DNA of 64,000 nt from DATLXU01 sp035575515 (GTDB taxonomy: Bacteria > Acidobacteriota > Blastocatellia > UBA7656). The translations under genes were made by a program, and so were the position numbers. The DNA lies in contig DATLXU010000134.1 of assembly GCA_035575515.1 (NCBI GenBank), forward strand, positions 34,554 through 98,553, given 5' to 3'. A model generated the notes under the pieces. That model saw only the letters and a list, made by a program, of their open reading frames with translations. It did not search any database and was not told the DNA's origin. Positions 1-7,982 of the stretch are shown piece after piece. Each line of letters begins with the position of its first letter. Positions within the stretch are counted from its first letter, which is position 1.

Positions 1-1
1 C

Positions 2-1450
2 CCGGCGGATTACCCGACCATCCAGCAGGCTATCAATGCCGCCGTTGATGGCGATACTGTTGTTGTATCTCCCGGCACTTATTTCGAGAGCATTAACTTC
101 ATGGGCAAAGCCATCACCGTGACGAGCGAGAGGGGGCCAGAGGTCACTATCATTGATGGGCGGAATACTTTTGGCCCAGTGGTAACCTTCAAGTTCCACG
201 AAAGCAGGCTGTCGGTCCTCAACGGTTTTACCGTGCAGAAAGGGGTCGGGTTCAACGATCATTTACTGGGAGGAGGCATCTACGTCGCGTTTTCGTCTCC
301 CACGATCAAACATAACATTATAAGCGACAATCAGTCTTCGACCGGGGCGGGCGTCGGAGTCTTTTCCGGCTCTCCTCTCATCCAAGGCAACGCCATTATT
401 AACAACCACGGGCCAGGGGTAAGTCTGGTGCAGCTTTCGGATGCGCAGGTGCTGGACAATACTATATCCGGTAACAGAGCCAGCGAAGGTGCTGGTATTG
501 AGGTCGCCTTTGTCAGAGGCAAACCGCTGATTCGTGGGAACGTGATTACGAACAATGAAGTCGCGGGATTCTTTTTCGGCGATGGCACTCCGGCCTCTTC
601 AGGAGGAGGCGTTTTAATCAGATCAACTTCCGGAGTCATACTGGTTCAAAACCAGATCACATCTAACAAGGGAGCTTTCGGAGCGGGTATATCTCTGTCA
701 AACAGTTACGTCGAGGGCGTTAATAACACCATCGCGGATAACGATGCCACGAGTAAGGTTTCTGCCGTGTACGTAGAACCGGGTGTGACAGGCTCGCTGC
801 ACAACAACCTGTTAATAGCAAAGCAAGGCCAGAGCGCTGTTGGCTGTAGGGTTGATGTGTACACGCTCGAGGTTGCCTTCAGGAACAATAACATCTATGC
901 ACCGGGAGGGATGGCTTTCGGAGGCGGTTGTATTGTTCCGGTTGGACCGGGCGGCAACATCTCGGCTGATCCATTGTTCGTCAACGAGGCGGCGGGAGAC
1001 TTTCACCTTCTCCCCGGCTCCCCATCCATTGATAGTGGCGACAACGCAGCACCTAACCTTCCGCCTACTGATTTAGGCGGGAGACCGAGAATGCAGGACG
1101 GCAATAGCGATGGGACAGTCGTGATTGACATGGGAGCCTTTGAGTTCGCGCCGCCTTTCGATGTTTGTTTACAGGATGACGTGAGCGGCAATCTCCTGCA
1201 ATTCAACTCCAAAACTGGAAACTACCAGTTCTTAAGTTGCAAAGATGGAGTGAGCTTCACAGGCAGGGGGGAGATAAATATTATGGGTTGCAAGATCGAA
1301 CTCAACGCGACCGACTCTGGCAGGATCATCTCCGCTTTAGCCAATGCCTGCACACAGAACGGAACGGCGACGGTTCGCATATCTCAAAAGGCGGAGCCAT
1401 ACTTTATCTCTGATAAAGATACGTCCAACAACAGGTGCTCCTGTAGATGA
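2..1450 (+). CDS. Secreted right-handed parallel beta-helix protein, 5' end outside window
   Basis: The frame is open from base 2, so the N-terminus and any signal peptide lie left of the window. The first visible residues (PTIQQAINAAVDGDTVVVSPGTY) are the classic entry coil of a pectate-lyase-like right-handed beta-helix. They are followed by about ten degenerate rungs with repeated G-N-x-I-x-N-N turns. A 'NISADPLFVNEAAGDFHLLPGSPSIDSG' segment closes the helix. After about residue 380 a Cys-containing C-terminal module (CLQDDVSGNLL onward) follows. I recall such a tail from other acidobacterial secreted proteins, but cannot confirm it here. The protein is probably extracellular or outer-membrane associated. 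Its substrate is unknown, and polysaccharide binding or cleavage is only an inference from the fold. An internal ATG at 101 would cut off the first rung and is not the true start. Confidence 0.8.
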   Translation, partial: PADYPTIQQAINAAVDGDTVVVSPGTYFESINFMGKAITVTSERGPEVTIIDGRNTFGPVVTFKFHESRLSVLNGFTVQKGVGFNDHLLGGGIYVAFSSPTIKHNIISDNQSSTGAGVGVFSGSPLIQGNAIINNHGPGVSLVQLSDAQVLDNTISGNRASEGAGIEVAFVRGKPLIRGNVITNNEVAGFFFGDGTPASSGGGVLIRSTSGVILVQNQITSNKGAFGAGISLSNSYVEGVNNTIADNDATSKVSAVYVEPGVTGSLHNNLLIAKQGQSAVGCRVDVYTLEVAFRNNNIYAPGGMAFGGGCIVPVGPGGNISADPLFVNEAAGDFHLLPGSPSIDSGDNAAPNLPPTDLGGRPRMQDGNSDGTVVIDMGAFEFAPPFDVCLQDDVSGNLLQFNSKTGNYQFLSCKDGVSFTGRGEINIMGCKIELNATDSGRIISALANACTQNGTATVRISQKAEPYFISDKDTSNNRCSCR

Positions 1451-1653
1451 CTCGTATATGGGAGATTTTTGACGGGGCGACCACCTGCCGCTGGTTTTGA
1501 GAGTCTTGCTATAGGCTGTATATTCAACTTAATGCTTATCGCCATCCGCCGGTATCTAGTCTCTACCTCTTTAAGCGATGCTCAGGCAAGCGTCCATACA
1601 TCCTCTCTTAATTAACGAAAATCGCTGCATCTCCGGTTACGAGCCGAAAATGG

Positions 1654-1680
1654 CTGACTCGTCAATTCCTCTGTTATACT
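1654..1680 (+). promoter_or_regulatory. Weak sigma-70-like promoter for the DUF512 gene
   Basis: TATACT at 1675-1680 is a fair -10 element. CTGACT at 1654-1659 is a partial -35 with a short 15-bp spacer. If it is used, transcription would start near 1687. That would make translation leaderless from the ATG at 1690, or use the ATG at 1729. Speculative. Confidence 0.3.
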
Positions 1681-1689
1681 CTCTAGGTT

Positions 1690-3096
1690 ATGTACTCAGA
1701 GATTTTCGAGACCTTATACCCAATCAACATGCCCAAACGCGAAAAGGGCGTAGTCGTGACCGCCGTTGACCCGTTCGCGCTCGGCGACGAAGTAGGCATT
1801 GAAGCAGGCGACCGCATTATGAAAGTCAACGGCAACGAGCTGCGCGACTTTTTAGACTGGCAATTCTACACCGGCTCGGAAGACCGCGTGCGGCTCGACA
1901 TAATAAAAAAATCTGGCGAGGCAGTTGAGATTGACGTTGAGATTGGCGAAGGCGAAATCTGGGGACTCGACTTTGAATACTTCGCGCCGCGTCAGTGCGC
2001 CAACGATTGCATCTTTTGTTTTTGCAATCAAAACCCTGTGGGCGCGCGCGAATCGCTCTTCTTCAAAGATGAAGACACGCGGCTGTCGTTTTTGCACGGC
2101 AACTACACGACGATGTCTTCGATCTCGAAGCTTGAGCTTGATCGAATAATTGCGCAGCGGCTCTCGCCTCAGTACGTTTCGGTTCACGCGACAGACCCTG
2201 AAGTGCGAAGGCATTTGCTTGGTCGCAAGCGGGCAGATGACGTGCTCGGCAAAATGCGTTATCTGGCGGAGCGCGGCATCGAGCTTCATGCGCAGATAGT
2301 ATTGTGCCCGACGATCAACGATGGAGACGTGCTGCGGCGAACGATTGACGACCTGGCTGAGCTTCACCCGCAACTCACTTCGGTCGCAATCGTGCCTGTC
2401 GTTTTTACGAAGCTGCACAACTATCGCCACCTGCTCACGGCGGTGACGGACGAGTACGCGCGTGATCTTGTTAAGATGATGCGGCCCATTCAGCGCGAGT
2501 TTCGCAGGCGACTGGGCAACACGTTCGTGTTTCTTGCCGATGAGTTTTATTTGCGCGCCGGACTGCCGCTGCCTGCTCGCGCGCACTACGGCAATTATCC
2601 GCAGATTGAAGACGGCGTTGGAATGGTGCGCCGGTTTGTCGCCGGAGCGAAGCGAACGCTCAAGCGCGATCTGGCTGGTGAATTGAGCCTCGCGCCCGGC
2701 TCGCTTCACGGGACTGTTGTAACGGGCCAGTTGTTTTATACAGTACTCGCGCGTTTCGTCCGCGAGTTGAACGAGCGATTTGGAACGCGATTAAAAATCG
2801 TCGCTGCCGCCAATCAATTCTTCGGCGAAGAGGTGACGGTCGCAGGATTGCTGGCCGGAGGCGATGTCGTAGCCGCGCGCGAACAATTCGAAGGCGATTT
2901 CGTTATAGTCCCTGAGCAGGCTTGCTTGAAGTCGGGCCATATTTTTTTGGATGATATGACGGTTGAGCAGTTGGAGCAGGAGTTGAATTGTCCCGTTTCG
3001 CATGGCGGCCCTACTTTTTTGAGCATGATCGAGCAGGCGCAGGAGTTAGAGTCTCGCGTTCATTCGCGGGCGATGCGCGAAGTATTTAGTGTTTGA
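1690..3096 (+). CDS. PDZ and radical-SAM DUF512-family protein
   Basis: The 468-residue product has an N-terminal PDZ-like domain (about residues 20-85, VVVTAVDPFALGDEVGIEAGD). It is followed by a radical-SAM-like core with a Cys cluster C103-x3-C107-x2-C110, the arrangement that binds a 4Fe-4S cluster in radical SAM enzymes. The layout and motifs (FCFCNQNP, CLKSGHIFLDD, HGGPTFLSM near the end) match the DUF512/TIGR03279 family, which is widespread but has no settled reaction. It is cytosolic, with no signal peptide. Two starts are possible: ATG 1690 and ATG 1729 (MPKREKGVVV). Neither has a good Shine-Dalgarno, and the PDZ domain is intact from either. The coiled-coil gene follows 31 bp downstream in the same direction. 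Confidence 0.85.
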   Translation: MYSEIFETLYPINMPKREKGVVVTAVDPFALGDEVGIEAGDRIMKVNGNELRDFLDWQFYTGSEDRVRLDIIKKSGEAVEIDVEIGEGEIWGLDFEYFAPRQCANDCIFCFCNQNPVGARESLFFKDEDTRLSFLHGNYTTMSSISKLELDRIIAQRLSPQYVSVHATDPEVRRHLLGRKRADDVLGKMRYLAERGIELHAQIVLCPTINDGDVLRRTIDDLAELHPQLTSVAIVPVVFTKLHNYRHLLTAVTDEYARDLVKMMRPIQREFRRRLGNTFVFLADEFYLRAGLPLPARAHYGNYPQIEDGVGMVRRFVAGAKRTLKRDLAGELSLAPGSLHGTVVTGQLFYTVLARFVRELNERFGTRLKIVAAANQFFGEEVTVAGLLAGGDVVAAREQFEGDFVIVPEQACLKSGHIFLDDMTVEQLEQELNCPVSHGGPTFLSMIEQAQELESRVHSRAMREVFSV

Positions 3097-3127
3097 CCCG
3101 CTTATGTGAAAGGATTAGAATCGGCCT

Positions 3128-3412
3128 ATGGATGAGGCTAAGACTCAACCAATGCTTGAAACCATCATCGAGATGCTGAAGAACCTTCAGCTTCAGGTTG
3201 ATGCCATACAGACCGATGTTGCTGAAGTGAAGGCTGATGTCGCGGAAGTGAAGACTGATGTTGCTGAAATTAAAGCTGACATCGTCGGGATAAAAGCCGA
3301 GCAGGATCGTCAGTCTCGTCAACTCGATGAGATGGCGAAGAACCTCTATCGCTTTGCGGGCGACCTCTACGATCTGCGGCTTCAATTGAAAGAATTCCGC
3401 CGGGCATCCTGA
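3128..3412 (+). CDS. Small heptad-repeat coiled-coil protein
   Basis: A 94-residue protein built around four near-identical heptads (TDVAEVK, ADVAEVK, TDVAEIK, ADIVGIK, about residues 29-56). At DNA level these are tandem 21-bp repeats. The rest is also strongly helical and charged (LDEMAKNLYRFAGDLYDLRLQLKEF). It has no signal peptide or membrane segment, so it is probably a cytosolic oligomerising helix bundle. An AAAGGA-like ribosome site lies about 14 nt upstream. It sits 31 bp after the DUF512 gene and may be co-transcribed. The function is not recognised; similar short heptad proteins are usually annotated as hypothetical. Confidence 0.65.
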   Translation: MDEAKTQPMLETIIEMLKNLQLQVDAIQTDVAEVKADVAEVKTDVAEIKADIVGIKAEQDRQSRQLDEMAKNLYRFAGDLYDLRLQLKEFRRAS

Positions 3413-3460
3413 AGCGACTCAATCCCCAGAGCGAAAGCTGCGTCCGCGTTCCAACCACAT

Positions 3461-3696
3461 CTCTTATCCATCTTTTCGTAAACGCTTCCAAAATTCTGAA
3501 TGCTCAAATCGGCCTCTGAGCGCACCATCGCAGGCTATCCTTTTTAAGGCTGTTACGCCGGACGGATTTGCTGGAATAGTCTTTGCAATAATCCGCTCTC
3601 TACGTCTATATTTGTTCCCATCTTCTCGACCGACTGCAGCAAGGCGTCATAAAACGAATGATGATTGCTGCCCGATCTGCTGGTGACTTGAGTCGG
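3461..3696 (+). promoter_or_regulatory. Duplicated leader, copy 1 (upstream of first Oar-like receptor)
   Basis: This non-coding block aligns along its length with 7711-7957. Shared landmarks in order are TCCATCTTTTCGTA, CTTCCAAA, CTGGAATAGnCTTTGCA, TCCCATCTT, GACTGC, GCTGCCC and ACT(T/C)(A/G)AGT. By eye about two thirds or more of the bases agree. It contains the sigma-54-like element at 3571-3587 and runs on into the predicted 5' UTR. The remaining 3697-3849, before the ATG at 3850, has no counterpart upstream of the second receptor, and I see nothing specific in it besides the GGGGGGAA ribosome site. The interval 3413-3460 holds nothing recognisable. Confidence 0.65.
3571..3587 (+). promoter_or_regulatory. 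Sigma-54-type -24/-12 promoter of first Oar-like receptor
   Basis: CTGGAATAGTCTTTGCA has GG at 3573-3574 and GC at 3585-3586, separated by exactly 10 nt as sigma-54 promoters require (YTGG...TTGCA). The CAC after GG is not conserved. Predicted transcription start is about 3598, giving a 5' UTR of roughly 250 nt. A partial dyad (GGCCTCTGAG, 3511-3520) lies near -82, where an enhancer-binding protein could bind. Confidence 0.55.
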
Positions 3697-3849
3697 TATC
3701 TGACGGCAGGGTTTTAGAAAAAAGAAGCGGCTACGCGGATAGCTCAGCTTTCATTCTGCGGTATTTCCGATGGGCTTAGTAAGCACAGCAGTGTGTTTGG
3801 AGTTTGTTCAACTATCCACATCAAGTTTGCAGAATCGGGGGGAAAAAAC

Positions 3850-6800
3850 ATGAGAAGAAAATTCACCCAAGCGATCACTTCATTCTTGATGTTGCTGTCG
3901 CTTTTGTTTCTGGCGCAGGCGCAAACGGCGACAACGACATCAATTTCCGGCCTGGTAAGCGACCCGCAAGGCGCTGTCATACCGGGCGCAAGCGTCACGC
4001 TCAGGGATAAGGCGACGAACCAGCAAAGAGTCGCTACCACCAACGAGGAGGGAAGGTTCGTCTTCGCCAATCTCGATCCCGGCCTCTACGAACTGACCGT
4101 CACCGCCACCGGCTTCAAGAAGGCGAGTATTACAGAGATCAAAGCCGACGTCACAAAACCCGTCGTTCAGGACATCAAGCTTGAGGCAGGCGTGGTGACT
4201 GAAGAGGTGACGGTGAGCGCGGGGACGGAGGCGCAGTTGCAGAAGCAGGACTCTTCGGTCGGCAACACGCTCGATAATCGCCGCGTCACGCTGCTGCCGA
4301 ACATCAGCCGGGAAGCCACTCGACTGCTCGCGCTGCAACCGGGCGTGACAACAACAGGCGAAGTGAGCGGCGCTCGCGCAGATCAATCCACGTTTTCGCT
4401 CGACGGCGTCGACGTTTCCGATAACGTCATCGGGCAGACGTTCCGAACTGTGATACCGACGCCAGCCGAGCAGGTCGAAGAGTTCCGCGTCACGGTCGCA
4501 AACCCCAACGCCACGTTTGGCCGCTCGTCGGGCGCGCAGGTGGTATTTGTCACCAAGCGAGGCTCGAACAGCTTTCACGGCTCGCTCTACGAGTATCATC
4601 AAAACGACGCCCTGAATGCCAACTCGTGGACGAACAACCGGCTGGGGCTTCCGAAGCCGAAGCTCATTGACAACCGCTTCGGCGGCACAATAGGCGGGCC
4701 GATATTCAAAGACAAGACCTTCTTCTTCTTCAACTACGAAGGTCGCCGCAACGCCAGCGCCGCAACGGTCTCGCGCATAGTGCCGACCTCGACGCTCAAG
4801 GCGGGACTTTTGCGCTTCCGCGACGCGAGCGGCGCAATCCAGACGATCAACCCGAAGACTTTTGACCCGCGAGGCATCGGCCCAAGCCCGACCGTCCTGC
4901 AATTGCTCGCGCTCTATCCCGACCCTAACGACTTCACGCTGGGCGACACGCTCAACACGGCGGGCTTCACCTCGAATTTCCCGACGAGGATTCGCGGCGA
5001 TCTCGGCACAGTCAGGATTGACCATCAGATAGCCAACGACTGGAGCTTTGATGGGAAGTTCAGCGCCTATCGCGAGCTGAATATCGGCACGGGCCAGGTT
5101 GATATAGTCAACCGCAGGGGCACAGCCGAAAGTCCCTCACGGCCTCGAACTCTTTCGGCGGGGCTGACTGGAGTATTGAGCGCGCACCTGACGAATGAAT
5201 TCCGCTTCGGTTGGACGCACGACCGGCTCGCCTTCGACCGCATTTCGCCGTTCGGGCAGGTCACGGGTCTCAACATCGCCGCAGACCTCGCGGGCGCGCT
5301 GCTCGACGAGCCGATTGACGTTGACACGCAGCGGGCGCGCAAGCAGGCGCGAACGATCAACACCTATCAGTTCATTGATAACGCAACCTGGACGAAGAAC
5401 ACGCACACGCTGCAGATGGGATTCAATGTGCGGCATATTACTTCGTTCGATTTTCGCGATGACAAGGTCATCGGCTCGATAACGACGCCCGTCGCTCAGC
5501 TTGGATCGTCGGCCTTCAACACGATACCTTCGTCGCAGCGACCGAGCTTCATTCAGCCTGCCGACGTTTCTCGCTACAACCAATTTTACGCCTCGCTGCT
5601 TGGAATGGTTGAAAACATCACTTTCCTCGCGACGCGCAACGGGCAGCTAGAGCCGAATCCGCCCGGCACGGGGCTTTTCACAGATTCGAAGCTCAACGCT
5701 TATGAGATATATGCGGCAGACACATGGCGAATAAGGCCGCAGCTTACCATCAGCTATGGGCTGATGTATTCGTGGCAGGTTCCGCCTACGGAAAAAGAGG
5801 GCAAGCAGACGGTCGTAATTCGTCAGGATACGGGAGAGCTTCTCGATCCCAATCAGTACTTGAAGGAAAAATTCGCGGCGGCGGCTGAGGGTAGAATTTT
5901 CAACCCTGTGCTCGCTTATGTTCCCATCAGAGAGACTGACCGCAAAGGCACTTTCGACATTGATCGAAAGAACTTCTCGCCGCGCATCGCCGTCGCATGG
6001 ACTCCGTCATTTGAAAACAGGTTCCTGCGAACGGTACTCGGCGGGAAAGAAACGGTCATACGGGGCGGTTACTCGCTGCTGTTTGATCGGATAAACACCG
6101 TGCAGACGATAACGATTCCGACGCTCGGAGTAGGATTCGCGCAGACGCTTCAACTTCCGGCTGCAAAGAACGCGGCGGGGCAGCCCTTCCGCGCTGGCGT
6201 TGACGGGCCGCTACCTTTGCCAACTGCGCCCGCCGTCAAGGTTCCAATCGTGCCCGGTCTCGGCGCGGTTGCGGGAGCCAATGCTCCGAGCGAAGTTCTG
6301 TCGTTCGTCGTCGACCCGTTCATCACCGTGCCGCGAAATCACACGGTTGATTTCTCAATCCAGCGAGAGCTGCCGGGCCGCATGATTTTGGAAGTCGGGT
6401 ACATAGGCCGCTTCGGGCGCAACCTCTATCAGAGCGTGAACCTCAATCAGGTTCCGTACAACTTCAAGGATACAAAATCGGGGCAGACTTTTGCTCAGGC
6501 ATTCGACGCGCTGGCCGACCAGCTTCGCGCCGGAGTGCCAGCGGCGGCAGTCACGCCGCAGCCGTGGTTTGAGAATCTGCTGCCGAAACTTGCTCCCGTC
6601 AATGGCAGCCGCACCATCGCGCTTGCCGCGCGGCAGGCGGCCAATATCATCAACGGGAACCTGACGAGCCTCTTCCTGAACCTTGACGCTTTTGCCGCCG
6701 CGCCGTTCAACAACTTCGGTCAGGCGACGGAGTTGTTCTTCCGCACATCGGGTGGGCGCTCAAACTACAACGCTTTCTTCGCCACGTTGAGGAAGAGATT

Positions 6801-7581
6801 CTCTAACAACCTGACGTTCGATATGAACTACACGCTGTCGCGCTCGCTCGATCAGGTGGGCGCGGTGCAAAACAGCGCGGGCCTGATGCCGAACTCTTTC
6901 GACTTCGATGCCGAGTATAGTCCGTCGTCGTTTGACGCAACGCACATCTTCAACGGCAACTGGGTCTATGAGCTTCCGGTCGGCAAAGGCCAGCGATTCA
7001 TCAATGGTTCGAATGCGTTCCTGAGCCGACTGATTTCCGGCTGGTACACGGCGGGAATATTCCGAGCCTCAAGCGGATTCCCGATCACAATCGTGCAGGG
7101 GTCGCAAGTCTGGGGCGGGAGCCTTCTGCTCGGAAACAACTCCGGCGCGATTGGATTAAAGGGAGCCGATTTCGACACGAGCCTTCACAAGCGAGTTGTC
7201 GGCTCAGGCGGTATTGGCACGGCAGGAAACCCGGCGACGAACGGGTCAGGCATTAACATATTCGCGAATCCTGAAGCGGTATTCAAGAGTGTGCGACGAG
7301 TTCACCTCAGCGAAGATGGGCGAAGCGGGCGCAACGCTCTTCGAGGACTCGGTTTCTGGCAGCTTGATCTGACTGCGGGCAAGGCGACCAGCATCACAGA
7401 GACTGTGAAGTTTCGTCTCTCGGTTGATCTGATTAACGTCTTCAACCACGTCAACTTCAATGATCCGGGAACCTCGCTGCAAAATCCCACGACCTTTGGC
7501 GTGATCAGCTCACAGCGCATTAGCGATCTGCAGAACATCTTCCCGCGCCGCATTCAATTGAGCGGGCGCATTGAGTTCTGA
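3850..7581 (+). CDS. Oar-like TonB-dependent receptor with carboxypeptidase-regulatory-like domain (1)
   Basis: Start taken at ATG 3850, eight bases after a GGGGGG-rich ribosome site and directly before a clear signal peptide (MRRKFTQAITSFLMLLSLLF...AQA). An in-frame ATG at 3793 would put 19 polar residues ahead of that signal. The product is 1243 residues. It has a carboxypeptidase-regulatory-like Ig fold (about 30-115, ISGLVSDPQGAVIPGA...), then a TonB plug (about 125-240). A long 22-strand-type barrel follows, with repeated F-FFNYEGRR, YEIYAADTWRIRPQLTISYGL and NFSPRIAVAWTP motifs, ending in phenylalanine as outer-membrane proteins do. It is an outer-membrane importer or adhesin energised by TonB; the substrate is unknown. 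Expression is probably from the sigma-54-like leader. A hairpin follows the stop codon. Confidence 0.85.
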   Translation: MRRKFTQAITSFLMLLSLLFLAQAQTATTTSISGLVSDPQGAVIPGASVTLRDKATNQQRVATTNEEGRFVFANLDPGLYELTVTATGFKKASITEIKADVTKPVVQDIKLEAGVVTEEVTVSAGTEAQLQKQDSSVGNTLDNRRVTLLPNISREATRLLALQPGVTTTGEVSGARADQSTFSLDGVDVSDNVIGQTFRTVIPTPAEQVEEFRVTVANPNATFGRSSGAQVVFVTKRGSNSFHGSLYEYHQNDALNANSWTNNRLGLPKPKLIDNRFGGTIGGPIFKDKTFFFFNYEGRRNASAATVSRIVPTSTLKAGLLRFRDASGAIQTINPKTFDPRGIGPSPTVLQLLALYPDPNDFTLGDTLNTAGFTSNFPTRIRGDLGTVRIDHQIANDWSFDGKFSAYRELNIGTGQVDIVNRRGTAESPSRPRTLSAGLTGVLSAHLTNEFRFGWTHDRLAFDRISPFGQVTGLNIAADLAGALLDEPIDVDTQRARKQARTINTYQFIDNATWTKNTHTLQMGFNVRHITSFDFRDDKVIGSITTPVAQLGSSAFNTIPSSQRPSFIQPADVSRYNQFYASLLGMVENITFLATRNGQLEPNPPGTGLFTDSKLNAYEIYAADTWRIRPQLTISYGLMYSWQVPPTEKEGKQTVVIRQDTGELLDPNQYLKEKFAAAAEGRIFNPVLAYVPIRETDRKGTFDIDRKNFSPRIAVAWTPSFENRFLRTVLGGKETVIRGGYSLLFDRINTVQTITIPTLGVGFAQTLQLPAAKNAAGQPFRAGVDGPLPLPTAPAVKVPIVPGLGAVAGANAPSEVLSFVVDPFITVPRNHTVDFSIQRELPGRMILEVGYIGRFGRNLYQSVNLNQVPYNFKDTKSGQTFAQAFDALADQLRAGVPAAAVTPQPWFENLLPKLAPVNGSRTIALAARQAANIINGNLTSLFLNLDAFAAAPFNNFGQATELFFRTSGGRSNYNAFFATLRKRFSNNLTFDMNYTLSRSLDQVGAVQNSAGLMPNSFDFDAEYSPSSFDATHIFNGNWVYELPVGKGQRFINGSNAFLSRLISGWYTAGIFRASSGFPITIVQGSQVWGGSLLLGNNSGAIGLKGADFDTSLHKRVVGSGGIGTAGNPATNGSGINIFANPEAVFKSVRRVHLSEDGRSGRNALRGLGFWQLDLTAGKATSITETVKFRLSVDLINVFNHVNFNDPGTSLQNPTTFGVISSQRISDLQNIFPRRIQLSGRIEF

Positions 7582-7609
7582 GGGCCGAAAATCGCAAGCA
7601 CGGCCTTGA

Positions 7610-7641
7610 ATGCGGCGGATTCGAACCAGTATCCGCCGCAT
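7610..7641 (+). terminator. Perfect 11-bp hairpin after first receptor
   Basis: ATGCGGCGGAT (7610-7620) and ATCCGCCGCAT (7631-7641) are exact reverse complements around a 10-nt loop, starting 28 nt after the stop codon. Only AGTTTCT follows, so it is a stable hairpin with a poor U-tract. It may be a terminator or an mRNA 3'-end stabiliser. Confidence 0.45.
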
Positions 7642-7758
7642 AGTTTCTCAGGGCAAGCCAAACGGCTATTTGCACGGGGAGGCGAAGACTGAAGTTTCGG
7701 CCCGCTTGCGCTCTTTTATCCATCTTTTCGTAGATACTTCCAAAAATTTGGACATAAT

Positions 7759-7773
7759 CGCTCGACTCGAGCG
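7759..7773. promoter_or_regulatory. Palindromic candidate activator site
   Basis: CGCTCGACTCGAGCG is a perfect palindrome about 88 bp upstream of the predicted transcription start (about 7854). That is the usual distance for a sigma-54 enhancer-binding protein. The copy-1 leader keeps only the core (CTCTGAG). The assignment rests on position and symmetry only. Confidence 0.35.
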
Positions 7774-7826
7774 CAGCTTTGTGAGGCTATTCCTTACAGC
7801 TAATGCTTTTACGCCTTTAAGAGTCG

Positions 7827-7843
7827 CTGGAATAGGCTTTGCA
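7827..7843 (+). promoter_or_regulatory. Sigma-54-type -24/-12 promoter of second Oar-like receptor
   Basis: CTGGAATAGGCTTTGCA differs from the copy-1 element by one base. GG at 7829-7830 and GC at 7841-7842 are exactly 10 nt apart. Predicted start is about 7854, with a 5' UTR of about 130 nt. Confidence 0.55.
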
Positions 7844-7982
7844 ATAATTCGCCCTCTACATCTTTGCTTTGTATTCCCATCTTATCAAGTGACTGCGGCA
7901 AAACGTCATTAAAAAATGATGTTTGCTGCCCATTCTGTTGGTAACTCAAGTTGGTGGCAACACCAGGATCGAGGAGGAAAAC

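Larger units (their letters stand above)
7711..7957 (+). promoter_or_regulatory. Duplicated leader, copy 2 (upstream of second Oar-like receptor)
   Basis: This is the second copy of the block at 3461-3696. It ends only about 26 nt before the ATG at 7983, so it abuts the ribosome site, whereas copy 1 has about 150 extra bases there. It contains a perfect 15-base dyad CGCTCGACTCGAGCG (7759-7773) and the sigma-54-like element at 7827-7843. The interval 7642-7710 shows nothing recognisable. Confidence 0.65.

Noticed and set aside
1690..1728. Certainty about the DUF512 start
   Set aside because: ATG 1690 and ATG 1729 both preserve the PDZ domain and neither has a ribosome site; 1690 kept by convention, not evidence.
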